This document shows positions 46,973 to 55,795 of a stretch of DNA of 64,000 nt, one piece after another. Position 1 is the stretch's first letter; each line of letters starts with the position of its first letter. This DNA is from Aquimarina macrocephali JAMB N27. GTDB lineage: Bacteria > Bacteroidota > Bacteroidia > Flavobacteriales > Flavobacteriaceae. The notes beneath the pieces are model-generated. The model saw nothing but the letters and a program-made list of their open reading frames with translations. It ran no database searches and was not told where the DNA came from. The stretch covers positions 62,001 through 126,000 of the forward strand of contig NZ_JACA01000034.1 in NCBI RefSeq assembly GCF_000520995.1. The letters run 5' to 3'. The position numbers and the translations under genes were made by a program.

Positions 46973-47941
46973 TTATAATGAATTTTCTTTAGTAAACTTA
47001 ATAATTTCACTTATCCTTCCAAAAGCCAATGCAACCACGGTATCTGCTGCTCCATAATAAATAGCCACTTTATCCTGCTCGATATCTTGTAGAGTAGCAC
47101 AAGGAAATATCACATTAGGAACATCTCCTATTTGTTCATAAGTCACAGAAGGTGTTAAAAGGTATGGTTTTGTCCTGTACTTTACCTTATCCGGGCTACT
47201 CTTGTCCAAAATAGCAGCTCCCATAGCATACCTAAATCCATTACATGTATTTATTACTCCATGATAAAACATCAACCATCCTTCATCTGTAAGGAAAGGC
47301 ACAGAACCTGCTCCTATCTTAGTGCATTGCCAGGCACTGTCTTCAAAAGGGGTTGCCTGCATTACGTTTCTATGTTCTCCCCAATATTTCATATCTGGGC
47401 TATAACTAATAAATATATCGCCAAAAGCGGTATGCCCATTATCACTTGGGCGACTTAACATTGCATATTTACCATTGATTTTTTCTGGAAATAATACTCC
47501 ATTTCTATTGAAGGGTAAAAATGCATTTTCACATTGAAAAAATTCTTTGAAGTTAAAAGTATAAGCAATCCCGATAGTGGGGCCATAATACCCATTACAC
47601 CATGTAATCCAATATCTATCTTCAATAAAAGTAACTCGAGGATCATACTTGTAATCAGAATCTATCATTTCTGTATTTCCTGCTTCCATGATAATAGGCT
47701 CTTCATTAATTTCCCAATCAATCCCGTTATGACTGAATCCTGCAAAAATATTCATCTGTACAGCTTTATTATCACATCTAAACACTCCTGCATAACCATC
47801 ATTATACGGCACAACAGCACTATTGAAAATACTATTAGAAGTGGGTATAGCATCTCTAGAGATGATTGGATTTGCAGAATACCTCCAAATAGCATCAGTG
47901 CACCCTTCAGGTTTATCCTGCCATGGTATTTCTTTTTTCAT
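46973..47941 (-). CDS. GH130 beta-mannoside phosphorylase, probably Man-beta-1,4-GlcNAc type
   Basis: A cytoplasmic enzyme of 322 residues with no signal peptide. The ATG giving MKKEIPWQDKPEGCTDAIWR is used; the extension to 47974 would start at TTG. Family features: WRYSANPIISRD near the N-terminus, NSAVVPYNDGYAGVFRCD (with the proton-donor Asp region), FIEDRYWITWCNGYYGP and YGAADTVVALAFG. GH130 group 2 enzymes phosphorolyse Man-beta-1,4-GlcNAc to Man-1-P and GlcNAc; B. thetaiotaomicron has a comparable enzyme in its N-glycan pathway. Group assignment rests on sequence memory and context. Confidence 0.9.
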   Translation of the reverse strand: MKKEIPWQDKPEGCTDAIWRYSANPIISRDAIPTSNSIFNSAVVPYNDGYAGVFRCDNKAVQMNIFAGFSHNGIDWEINEEPIIMEAGNTEMIDSDYKYDPRVTFIEDRYWITWCNGYYGPTIGIAYTFNFKEFFQCENAFLPFNRNGVLFPEKINGKYAMLSRPSDNGHTAFGDIFISYSPDMKYWGEHRNVMQATPFEDSAWQCTKIGAGSVPFLTDEGWLMFYHGVINTCNGFRYAMGAAILDKSSPDKVKYRTKPYLLTPSVTYEQIGDVPNVIFPCATLQDIEQDKVAIYYGAADTVVALAFGRISEIIKFTKENSL

Positions 47942-47980
47942 CGTATTTCTAGTATAAATATTACTACTTTTCAAAAAGTA

Positions 47981-49804
47981 TTATTTTGTCTTAAGTTTAT
48001 CATACCATGTTCTCTTTAATATTACCGATGTAATAATCATTAATACTATCGCAAAAGCCAAGCTATAATATTCTTTTATAATTAAATACATAGGCACCAG
48101 AACAAAGGTCATTTGCCAAATAATCCCAATACCGCAATTAAACATATCTCTCCAGAAGTTTTTATTAGGTAAAAAATCCGGGTCCTCTTTTTGTATTGCA
48201 TCAATAACTGGTTTCCACCATCCCCAGGGCTTGGTGGTTCTATAAAAGTTTTTTAACACCTCTATATCATCTCGTTTTCCTAATATTACTCCTAAAAAGC
48301 ATCCGATAAAGGACATCAACAGGATACCTGGAAATAAGTAAATGGCGGTTGTATCCGGAAAAATTCCAGGTACTATTGTTGCTGCAATAAGTCCTGCCAA
48401 CATTCCTCCAAAATAGCCATAAGAATTAAATCTCCACCATATCCACTTTAAAACATTTGCTGCTGCATATCCTCCATACAAAGCTGAGGTTAACCATATG
48501 GTTAATTCATTAATAGATGATGCAAAAAAACCACCAATCACCCCTACTAATACGATGAGAATAGATGATAAATAACTATACTTAATATATGTTTTATTTG
48601 ATGCTTTTGGGTTGATATATTTCTTGTATATGTCATTAACTATATATGCTGGCGCAGCGTTTATAAATGCTGCAAATGTTCCCATAAAAGCGGCTAATAA
48701 ACCTGCCAGCAATAACCCTTTAAAACCTATTGGAACAAAGCGATGAATGGCCACTGGTAATATGGTTTCAAAATCTACATCTATACCTGCTTGTTGTAAT
48801 TCTGGTCCTAAATATACCAAACCAAGTACGGCAAAACCTGTAATCATTAAATACCTGGGTATAAAAAGAACAATAATTGTAAAAGCACTCATTTTTGAGG
48901 CTTCGGCTTCATTTTTAGTAGACAAAACACGTTGCATATCATAGCTGGGAACGGGACCTGCAAGGCTGGCAAAAATGCCTTTAAAGATCATCATCATAAA
49001 TAGGAAACCAAACAAAGAAAATCCGTCTTTCTCTATCTTTTCATTTACACTATCGATATATCCGGTCCAATCCAAATCTAATTTCATATCAAAGAATAAA
49101 TTATTCCAGTTTTCTGGTGTAGCGATGGCAATTTGTTCTGCTGTAACAGTAGTAAAAGCAATATATCCAATAACCAAACATGAAATGGTCATAATTACAA
49201 ACTGAATGACTTCTGTTCCTACTACACTATACATTCCTCCTTTTAAAGTGTATAAAGTAGTTACACCAATAATTACCAAAGCGTAAGATTGCTCTGAAGC
49301 TACTACAAACAATCCAAGGTCTATAGATAAGTCCCAAGGAAAAAATACAATTGCAAATTTACCGATCCCTTCAAAAAAGTAGGCTATAAAACCTAAAGTG
49401 CTAATAACAGCAAAGATTGTTACTATGATATGAGATAATTTAGCACCCATGGCAGATCCAAATCTATAGGTTATCCATTGTGCTCCTGTCATCACATTTG
49501 ACCTTCGTAACCACGCGGCCATAAAAATCATAATAAAAACCTGATTCCATACGGGCCATAACCATGGGAGCCAGGCACTTTTCATACCGTAGACAAAAAG
49601 AATAGTAACTGTCCACATGGTACCAGAAACATCAAACATCCCTGAAGCATTTGACAGTCCGAGATAATACCAGGGGATTTCATTTCCGCCCAGGAAATAC
49701 GATTTCATATCTTTTGATGCTTTCTTAGCAACATAAAATCCAAAAAGAAGAGTAATAATGATATAACATAGAATTATTACAATATCTACGGTAGCTAGGT
49801 TCAT
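47981..49804 (-). CDS. Sodium:solute symporter (SSS) family transporter
   Basis: A 607-residue inner-membrane protein with about 13-14 hydrophobic segments. It begins VDIVIILCYIIITLLFGFYV and continues with the SSS core SYFLGGNEIPWYYLG and NASGMFDVSGTMWTVT. A long C-terminal region follows the transport core. It starts 10 bp after the first GH92 gene and lies 39 bp before GH130; it could import a disaccharide such as Man-GlcNAc for phosphorolysis, or mannose. Substrate is inference. Confidence 0.92.
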   Translation of the reverse strand: MNLATVDIVIILCYIIITLLFGFYVAKKASKDMKSYFLGGNEIPWYYLGLSNASGMFDVSGTMWTVTILFVYGMKSAWLPWLWPVWNQVFIMIFMAAWLRRSNVMTGAQWITYRFGSAMGAKLSHIIVTIFAVISTLGFIAYFFEGIGKFAIVFFPWDLSIDLGLFVVASEQSYALVIIGVTTLYTLKGGMYSVVGTEVIQFVIMTISCLVIGYIAFTTVTAEQIAIATPENWNNLFFDMKLDLDWTGYIDSVNEKIEKDGFSLFGFLFMMMIFKGIFASLAGPVPSYDMQRVLSTKNEAEASKMSAFTIIVLFIPRYLMITGFAVLGLVYLGPELQQAGIDVDFETILPVAIHRFVPIGFKGLLLAGLLAAFMGTFAAFINAAPAYIVNDIYKKYINPKASNKTYIKYSYLSSILIVLVGVIGGFFASSINELTIWLTSALYGGYAAANVLKWIWWRFNSYGYFGGMLAGLIAATIVPGIFPDTTAIYLFPGILLMSFIGCFLGVILGKRDDIEVLKNFYRTTKPWGWWKPVIDAIQKEDPDFLPNKNFWRDMFNCGIGIIWQMTFVLVPMYLIIKEYYSLAFAIVLMIITSVILKRTWYDKLKTK

Positions 49805-49814
49805 TTAGAGTTGG

Positions 49815-52085
49815 TTATTTCTGTACACCCCAGTTTTTGTTAGGAGATGCTCCCATTACGAAATGCAATGTTCCTCCTTCTATTATTTCCTGATGTGTAA
49901 TATATGATCGATTAAATTCTTTTCCGTTTAAGGTTGCAGATTGGATGTATATATTTTTATCTGAAACGTTCTTGGCTTCTATATTAAAACTAAGATCACC
50001 TGATAATTTTAAAGTAGCTTTCTCAAAAATCGGACTTCCAATTTGGTATTCTCCTGATGCAGGGTTCATTGGATAAATTCCTAAAGAGCTAAAGACATAC
50101 CAAGCCGACATTTGCCCGCAATCCTCATTACCGCTTAATCCATTAGGTGTTGTATTATATTGAGTTTTTAATATTTGACTTACCCAATATTGAGTTTTCC
50201 AGGGGGCATTAGCTTTATTAAACATATAGGCAATATGATGACTAGGTTCATTACCATGTGCATATTGTCCTATAAGACCTGTAATATCTGCAGAAATATT
50301 ATCTCCGGTAATTTCAGAATCTTCAGTAAATAGTTGTTCGAGCTTTGCTACAAAGGTAGTTTGATCTCCAAATAATTGTATCAACCTCTCAACATCATGA
50401 GGCACAAACCAACTATGTTGCCATGCATTTCCTTCTGTATAATCGGCATGCACTCTATGAGCAGAAAATTTGGGATCAAATGGCTCGTGCCATTTTTTGC
50501 CATCCTCGAATTTTCCTCTCATAAATCCTGTCTTAGCATCAAAGAGATGTACAAATGCTTTGGATCGTTTTAGGAAATACTCATAATCCTCTTCTTTCCC
50601 TAGAGTTTTAGCAACTTGTGCAACGCACCAGTCATTATAGGCATATTCTAATGTAATAGTAACAGATTCATCTAGCAAATTATATGGGATATACCCATGT
50701 TTTTTATAATACTCCAACCCTCTTTCATCTTGCATCATAGTGGTTTTCATCGCTTCATATGCTTTTTCGATATCAAAGCCTTTGATGCCTTTTAGATATG
50801 CTTCGGCAATCACAGAAACAGAGTGATACCCGGTCATAGTATTGGTTTCATTAGCATATAAAGTCCATACAGGTAATGTCTTGTTATTTTCATAATATGC
50901 TAACATAGAATTTACGATATCAGAAACTTTATTTGGTTCTAAGAATATCAGTAATGGGTGCTCTGCTCTAAAGGTATCCCAAAGAGAAAGTGTAGAATAT
51001 GCAGTATAATTTTTTGCAAAAACAATACTATCATTTTCTTTTCTAAACGCTCCATCCTTATCACTATATGTTACCGGTGCTACTTGAGCATGGTATAATG
51101 CGGTGTAAAAAATGGTTTTTAACGAATCGTTTTTAGTATCTACTTCTATTTTAGATAGTACATTTTGCCATGATGCATTGGCTTTTTCTACGGTTTTATC
51201 AAACTCAAATTTATTTTTATATTCAGAAATATTGTTTTTTGCATTTTCAACACTGACCGAAGAAACTCCTACTTTTACCTGTAATTGATTTTTATTTCCC
51301 TCGTTAAAAAACAACTGCGCCGATGACTTTACACCTTTAATAGAATTAACATTTTCAGTTTTTTTGGTATCGGTATACAAATCATAGTTATTGATGGCTT
51401 TAGAGAATTTCATCACAAAAAACACTTTCTGATTTTTTGCCCATCCGGTACTATTTCTATATCCTGAAACTGTAAATTTATCTTCAATGTGTATTTGTGA
51501 TTCTAAAGTTTTATCCCAATTAATAGCATATCCTAAATCTAATACTACAGATTGCGTGTCTCCCTCTTTATATTCGTATCTATGAAAAGCTGTTCTAACG
51601 GTAGAAGTTAATTCTGCATTAATATTAAAATCTTCTAAAAACACACTATAATATCCAGGTACAGCTTTTTCTTTATCGTGAGAATATTTGGACTTAAAAG
51701 GTATTTCGTCTCTTGTGCTAAAAGAAGTAGATAAATCTACTTCTTTATTAATTGGCATCAATCTAATATCATTAAGATCTCCAATCCCTGTACCACTAAG
51801 GTGTAAATGACTAAAACCTATAGTTAGAGAGTCTGAATAATGGTACCCAGAGCACCAATCCCATTCTGAAATACCATTATCCGGGCTTACCTGTACCATA
51901 CCAAATGGCACTGTTGCTCCTGGATAAGTATGACCATGCCCCCCTGTGCCAATAAAAGGGTTTACAAACTCAATTACCGTACTGCTTTCTGCTTTTATAC
52001 CACCCTCATTATCATGTTCTTTCTTACACGAAAAAGTAATCAATATTGCTAGTACTACTAATTTAATATTGTGAAGTATTTTCAT
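49815..52085 (-). CDS. GH92 alpha-mannosidase, lipoprotein (copy 4)
   Basis: A 756-residue exo-alpha-mannosidase with lipobox TFSC (Cys20), opening FVNPFIGTGGHGHTYPG, acid motif TEGNAWQHSWFVPHDV and base motif GNEDCGQMSAWYVFSSLG. The subsite motif GQYAHGNEPSHHIAYMFN matches copy 3, so the two are the most alike of the four. It is the first gene of the leftward locus, transcribed divergently from the LytS/LytTR pair across a 140-bp shared region that contains GATCAATAACAA (52178-52189). Confidence 0.95.
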   Translation of the reverse strand: MKILHNIKLVVLAILITFSCKKEHDNEGGIKAESSTVIEFVNPFIGTGGHGHTYPGATVPFGMVQVSPDNGISEWDWCSGYHYSDSLTIGFSHLHLSGTGIGDLNDIRLMPINKEVDLSTSFSTRDEIPFKSKYSHDKEKAVPGYYSVFLEDFNINAELTSTVRTAFHRYEYKEGDTQSVVLDLGYAINWDKTLESQIHIEDKFTVSGYRNSTGWAKNQKVFFVMKFSKAINNYDLYTDTKKTENVNSIKGVKSSAQLFFNEGNKNQLQVKVGVSSVSVENAKNNISEYKNKFEFDKTVEKANASWQNVLSKIEVDTKNDSLKTIFYTALYHAQVAPVTYSDKDGAFRKENDSIVFAKNYTAYSTLSLWDTFRAEHPLLIFLEPNKVSDIVNSMLAYYENNKTLPVWTLYANETNTMTGYHSVSVIAEAYLKGIKGFDIEKAYEAMKTTMMQDERGLEYYKKHGYIPYNLLDESVTITLEYAYNDWCVAQVAKTLGKEEDYEYFLKRSKAFVHLFDAKTGFMRGKFEDGKKWHEPFDPKFSAHRVHADYTEGNAWQHSWFVPHDVERLIQLFGDQTTFVAKLEQLFTEDSEITGDNISADITGLIGQYAHGNEPSHHIAYMFNKANAPWKTQYWVSQILKTQYNTTPNGLSGNEDCGQMSAWYVFSSLGIYPMNPASGEYQIGSPIFEKATLKLSGDLSFNIEAKNVSDKNIYIQSATLNGKEFNRSYITHQEIIEGGTLHFVMGASPNKNWGVQK

Positions 52086-52225
52086 CTATTTACATTTATT
52101 TTTTTATCATTGTTCTACAGGAAGAGCAAGTAATGACATAAATATTTACAAAACTTATGGTTAAAAGAATAATTTTAGATCAATAACAAAGCAACTTAGT
52201 TAAACGTCATAAAATTTGGGGAAAT

Positions 52226-53305
52226 ATGCTGCAAAAAATAAAAAACGTACTTAATATAACATCTGGGAATAATTATACTATAACTGCAAAACATCATGTT
52301 ATATTCTGGCTCGTATATTTTCTATTTACCACCTTTAAATGGGGTAGTTACTTTAACGATTATGTCTATTCTTTAAAAACTACTATTCTAGGGTTTATTA
52401 TACATATGTCTTTAAGTTATTTCAACATATATTACTTAATGCCAAAATTCGTAGACAAACGTAAGTATTTGATATACATATTCTTATTACTCACATCTCT
52501 TTTCACAATGGTCCTGGCAAAATTTTATTTTACTTATTTCCTTGTTAACCATAATGTTTGGCCAGAAGGTCCTGAAGTAACAAATGAATTGACCTTAAAT
52601 TATACTATAGAAATGATGCTGGGAGAGCTTTATGTTGTGTCTTTTGTTTCTGCTATTAAAGTAACCCTGGATAAGCTTAGAGAGCATAAAAAATTAATTG
52701 AGATAGAAAAATTACAATTAGAAACAGAATTACGCTTTCTTAGGGCTCAAATGTCTCCTCATTTCTTTTTTAATACTTTAAATAATATATACTCTCTTTC
52801 TGTAGAAAAATCAGACAAAACCCCAAAAACTATATTAAAGTTATCCGAATTAATGCGGTATTTATTGCATGAGACTAATCAAAAAAGACAATGTCTTAGC
52901 AAAGAAATTATATGTCTTCAAAACTATTTAGATTTAGAAAGAATCAGATACGGAGATTCTTTAAAAATAAATGTGACTGTTTCTGGTGAAATCGAAGGTA
53001 AAAAAATTGCCCCTATGCTGCTTTTATCATTTGTAGAAAATGCATTTAAGCACGGTGCTAATAAAAATGTTGGAGAAATCGAAATTAATATCTCTTTTAA
53101 CATAGTAGAGGACTTTCTGTATTTTAAAATTACTAATCCAATTCCTGCAAAAAATAATAAAAACAAAATTGACTCCTTTTCTGGGGGTATTGGAATAGGA
53201 AACGTAAAAAAGAGACTTGAGTTAGGTTATAAACCTGATGAATATAATCTAACTATTAGTGAAAATAACGATCAATATATTGTTGAATTAAAAATTAAAG
53301 TATAA
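52226..53305 (+). CDS. LytS-type sensor histidine kinase
   Basis: A 359-residue inner-membrane kinase with about four transmembrane helices in residues 25-145, a short coiled coil (about 150-170) and the His_kinase domain (PF06580 type) with LRAQMSPHFFFNTLNN (phospho-acceptor His179). A C-terminal HATPase domain has the N box SFVENAFKHGANK and the G box GIGIGNVKKRL. It ends by TAATG overlap with its LytTR regulator. Position suggests it controls the adjacent glycan locus; many glycan loci use HTCS or SusR, so this would be a less usual arrangement. Confidence 0.93.
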   Translation: MLQKIKNVLNITSGNNYTITAKHHVIFWLVYFLFTTFKWGSYFNDYVYSLKTTILGFIIHMSLSYFNIYYLMPKFVDKRKYLIYIFLLLTSLFTMVLAKFYFTYFLVNHNVWPEGPEVTNELTLNYTIEMMLGELYVVSFVSAIKVTLDKLREHKKLIEIEKLQLETELRFLRAQMSPHFFFNTLNNIYSLSVEKSDKTPKTILKLSELMRYLLHETNQKRQCLSKEIICLQNYLDLERIRYGDSLKINVTVSGEIEGKKIAPMLLLSFVENAFKHGANKNVGEIEINISFNIVEDFLYFKITNPIPAKNNKNKIDSFSGGIGIGNVKKRLELGYKPDEYNLTISENNDQYIVELKIKV

Positions 53306-54012
53306 TGGATTTAAAATGTGTTATAATAGATGATGAACCATTGGCTATTAATGTTATAAAAAATTATGTTGACCAGACAAAAGGATTGATTTTTTTAGCT
53401 TCATTCAACGACGCGACCGAGAGTATTGATTATTTAAGAAATAATGAGATAGATCTTCTTTTTTTAGACATTAATATGCCTCTTTTAGATGGATTAAATC
53501 TGTTAAAAAGTATGCATCAAAAACCACTCACTATAATTACTACTGCTCATGAAGAATTTGCAGTAGAAAGTTATGAATTGGAGGTCGTAGACTATTTGGT
53601 AAAACCAATCTCTTTTCATAGGTTCATTATGGGCGTAAACAAAGCTTTCAAAATAAAAGGCTATCAAGAAAAAGATAATGTTACTACTCCTTCTAAAAGA
53701 GCCTATATCTTTTTGAAAATCGATAAAAAAAAGATACAAAAAATATACCTGGATGAAATATTATCTATCGAAAGCCTTGGCGATTATATCAAAGTGAATA
53801 CGTTGTCAAGCAACTATATTGTGCATCAAACTTTAAGTAATTTTACAGATGATTTACCCTCTGATAAGTTTATTAGAATTCACAGATCTTATACTATATC
53901 AATTGATAAAATAGAATCTGTTGAAGGTAATAGTATAGAGATTGCAAATAATCGATATCCAATTGGTAGAAGTTATTTAAATGAGGTAAGAAGTGTTATT
54001 TTTAAGGTGTAA
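53305..54012 (+). CDS. LytTR-family response regulator
   Basis: A 235-residue regulator with a receiver domain (VIIDDEPLA, phospho-acceptor Asp55 in LLFLDINMP, Lys in VVDYLVKPIS) and a C-terminal LytTR DNA-binding domain (about 130-235: IYLDEILSIESLGDYIKVNT and RIHRSYTISIDKIES). It is translationally coupled to the kinase. LytTR proteins bind direct-repeat sites, so tandem motifs upstream of susC and the GH92 gene are candidate targets. Confidence 0.94.
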   Translation: MDLKCVIIDDEPLAINVIKNYVDQTKGLIFLASFNDATESIDYLRNNEIDLLFLDINMPLLDGLNLLKSMHQKPLTIITTAHEEFAVESYELEVVDYLVKPISFHRFIMGVNKAFKIKGYQEKDNVTTPSKRAYIFLKIDKKKIQKIYLDEILSIESLGDYIKVNTLSSNYIVHQTLSNFTDDLPSDKFIRIHRSYTISIDKIESVEGNSIEIANNRYPIGRSYLNEVRSVIFKV

Positions 54013-54035
54013 TCACTTGATTAAATCTTATATAT

Positions 54036-54061
54036 AAAATGATAAAACACAGTCATTTTTT
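54036..54061 (+). terminator. Weak hairpin after the LytTR gene
   Basis: AAAATGA (54036-54042) pairs with TCATTTT (54053-54059), a 7-bp AT-rich stem with a 10-nt loop followed by Ts. It lies 23 bp downstream of the LytTR stop and is a weak candidate terminator separating this operon from the sigma-dependent genes. Confidence 0.35.
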
Positions 54062-54103
54062 ATACCCTAATCTTAATTACTTAAAATTTTATTTATAGTA
54101 CCC

Positions 54104-54131
54104 TGCATCATTTTTTAAAGTTGTCGTCTTA
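54104..54131 (+). promoter_or_regulatory. ECF-type promoter upstream of the flavoprotein gene
   Basis: TGCATCA (54104-54110), 14-nt spacer, CGTCTTA (54125-54131). A copy with the same two heptamers and spacing lies at 55533-55560 upstream of the CC-rich peptide. A transcript starting about 7 nt after the second box would begin past the ATG at 54136, which supports the later start at 54154. The SigZ-like factor encoded in the same cluster is the likely user (inference). Confidence 0.6.
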
Positions 54132-54153
54132 AGAGATGAATACAAATTTTAAA

Positions 54154-55518
54154 ATGATGAAAAACAATAATTTACCCATAGCAATAATAGGTGCTGGCCC
54201 AGTAGGATTAGCTGCAGCTGCACATTTACTAACACAAAATCTTCCTTTTATTGTATTTGAAGCAGGAAGCTCTGTTGGACAAAATATACTCTCCTGGAGT
54301 CATGTTCGTGTGTTTTCTCCCTGGAAATATAATATAGATCGAGCTGCGAAAGAATTATTACAACAAACCGATTGGATAGCTCCTGATGAAAATGAATTAC
54401 CAACAGGACAAGAGTTGGTAGAACAATATTTTCGTCCACTAGCAAATTTACCTCAGATTAAATCACATACTCATTTAAATAGTAAAGTAATTTCTATTGG
54501 AAGAAAAGGCTTGGATAAAATGAAAACCTTTGGAAGAGAAGACAAACCATTCTCTATTAAAGTAGAAAAAAATGGTACTATTAATTATTATGAAGCAAAA
54601 GCAGTTATTGATGCTACAGGAACCTGGAATCAGCCCAATCCGATTGGTTCTGGTGGTGTATTTGCCGAAGGAGAACAAGAATTAAATGATCATATTTTTT
54701 ATGGTATTCCTAATGTTAAGAAAGATCATTTAGAACATTACAAAAACAAAAATATTGTTGTTGTAGGGGGAGGACATTCTGCCATAAATGTATTATTAGA
54801 TTTAGCAGATATCCAAAAAAATTATCCACAAACACAACTCAACTGGGTATTGAGAAAAGATACTATGAAAAAAGTGTATGGCGGCAAACAAGAGGATGCG
54901 CTAGAAGCAAGAGGAGCTCTTGGTATTCGTATAGAGGAATTGGTTAATAGTGGAAAACTAAACGTCTATACTCCTTTTCACATCTTAAAACTAACCAAAA
55001 AAGAAAACGGTATACAAATTATCGGTGACCAAAATGGCGAAATAGAAACCATTAACCAAATAGACGAAATAATAAGTAATACAGGTTCACGACCAAATTT
55101 AGAAATGATTCGTGAGGTACGAATAGATTTAGATGCCTCATTAGAATCGGTTTTTGATCTAGCAGAATTAATTGATCCAAATATTCATAGTTGTGGAACA
55201 GTGAGACCACACGGAGAAAAAGAACTCCGCCATCCAGAAAAAGATTTTTACATCGTAGGGTCTAAAAGTTATGGTAGAGCACCTACTTTTTTAATGACAA
55301 CGGGTTATGAACAAGTACGATCGGTTATCTCTTATTTGGCAGGCGATAAAGAAGCTGCAGAACGAGTAGAACTTAATTTACCAGAAACTGGAGTATGCAG
55401 TACCGATTTTGCAACTAATGAAAAAGAGAGTACTACTGGTAATTGCTGTTCTACAGCATCAGCTTTGGAAGGAGTAGAATCTACCAGTTCGAATTGCGGA
55501 ACATCAGGATGCAATTAA
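54154..55518 (+). CDS. FAD/NAD(P)-dependent flavoprotein with cysteine-rich C-terminus
   Basis: Start set at the ATG 54154 because the promoter boxes end at 54131; the ORF from 54136 has 460 residues and the numbering below uses it. An FAD-binding motif AIIGAGPVGLAAAAHLL (16-32) and a second nucleotide-binding motif IVVVGGGHSAINVLLDLAD (about 210-228) place it with flavin monooxygenase or pyridine-nucleotide-type oxidoreductases. The C-terminal tail is cysteine-rich: C421, C437-C438, C454 and C459, absent from ordinary family members. It opens a cluster with a CC-rich peptide, an MFS exporter and a SigZ-like sigma factor. Substrate unknown; metal, arsenical or thiol chemistry are possibilities. 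Confidence 0.88.
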   Translation: MMKNNNLPIAIIGAGPVGLAAAAHLLTQNLPFIVFEAGSSVGQNILSWSHVRVFSPWKYNIDRAAKELLQQTDWIAPDENELPTGQELVEQYFRPLANLPQIKSHTHLNSKVISIGRKGLDKMKTFGREDKPFSIKVEKNGTINYYEAKAVIDATGTWNQPNPIGSGGVFAEGEQELNDHIFYGIPNVKKDHLEHYKNKNIVVVGGGHSAINVLLDLADIQKNYPQTQLNWVLRKDTMKKVYGGKQEDALEARGALGIRIEELVNSGKLNVYTPFHILKLTKKENGIQIIGDQNGEIETINQIDEIISNTGSRPNLEMIREVRIDLDASLESVFDLAELIDPNIHSCGTVRPHGEKELRHPEKDFYIVGSKSYGRAPTFLMTTGYEQVRSVISYLAGDKEAAERVELNLPETGVCSTDFATNEKESTTGNCCSTASALEGVESTSSNCGTSGCN

Positions 55519-55532
55519 AAAAATAAAAATGA

Positions 55533-55560
55533 TGCATCATTATAAAAATCTTGCGTCTTA
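55533..55560 (+). promoter_or_regulatory. ECF-type promoter upstream of the CC-rich peptide gene
   Basis: TGCATCA (55533-55539), 14-nt spacer, CGTCTTA (55554-55560), matching the upstream copy at 54104-54131 in both boxes and spacing. It lies 50 bp before the peptide ATG, and would drive the peptide, the exporter and the sigma gene itself, forming an autoregulatory loop. Confidence 0.6.
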
Positions 55561-55609
55561 AAGAGTGAAAACAATACATAACAAAATAGAAATATTAAAA
55601 TTTATAATT

Positions 55610-55795
55610 ATGAAAACGAGAAATACAAACAAGCAAGTAGAAACAGTACAACAAGCTAGTGGATGCTGTGAATCTACATCGGTACAAGCACAATCTGCAC
55701 AAAGCTCTTGTTGTGAGCAACCTACCGATGGGTCATCATGTTGTGATAAAAATGAGAGTAAAGAAATAAATATTGAAAAAACAGGATGTTGCTAA
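55610..55795 (+). CDS. Small cysteine-pair-rich peptide (61 aa)
   Basis: Not a named family. The ATG at 55610 (MKTRNTNKQVETVQQASGCC) is used rather than a GTG at 55565 that lies only five bases after the promoter box. The peptide has four CC pairs (GCCES, SSCCEQ, SSCCDK, TGCC) in a Ser/Gln/Lys-rich background, 8 Cys in 61 residues, like a metallothionein-type chelator. It has no signal peptide. Its stop overlaps the start of the exporter gene by 10 nt. Soft metal or metalloid binding is inference. Confidence 0.75.
   Translation: MKTRNTNKQVETVQQASGCCESTSVQAQSAQSSCCEQPTDGSSCCDKNESKEINIEKTGCC

Noticed and set aside
47942..47974. Upstream extension of the GH130 gene
   Set aside because: It would begin with TTG, while an ATG gives the expected family N-terminus.
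54136..54153. Upstream ATG of the flavoprotein gene
   Set aside because: It begins only five bases after the -10-like box, so it would fall at or before the expected transcription start.
55565..55609. GTG-initiated extension of the CC-rich peptide
   Set aside because: It starts within a few bases of the promoter box, and a good ATG follows at 55610.
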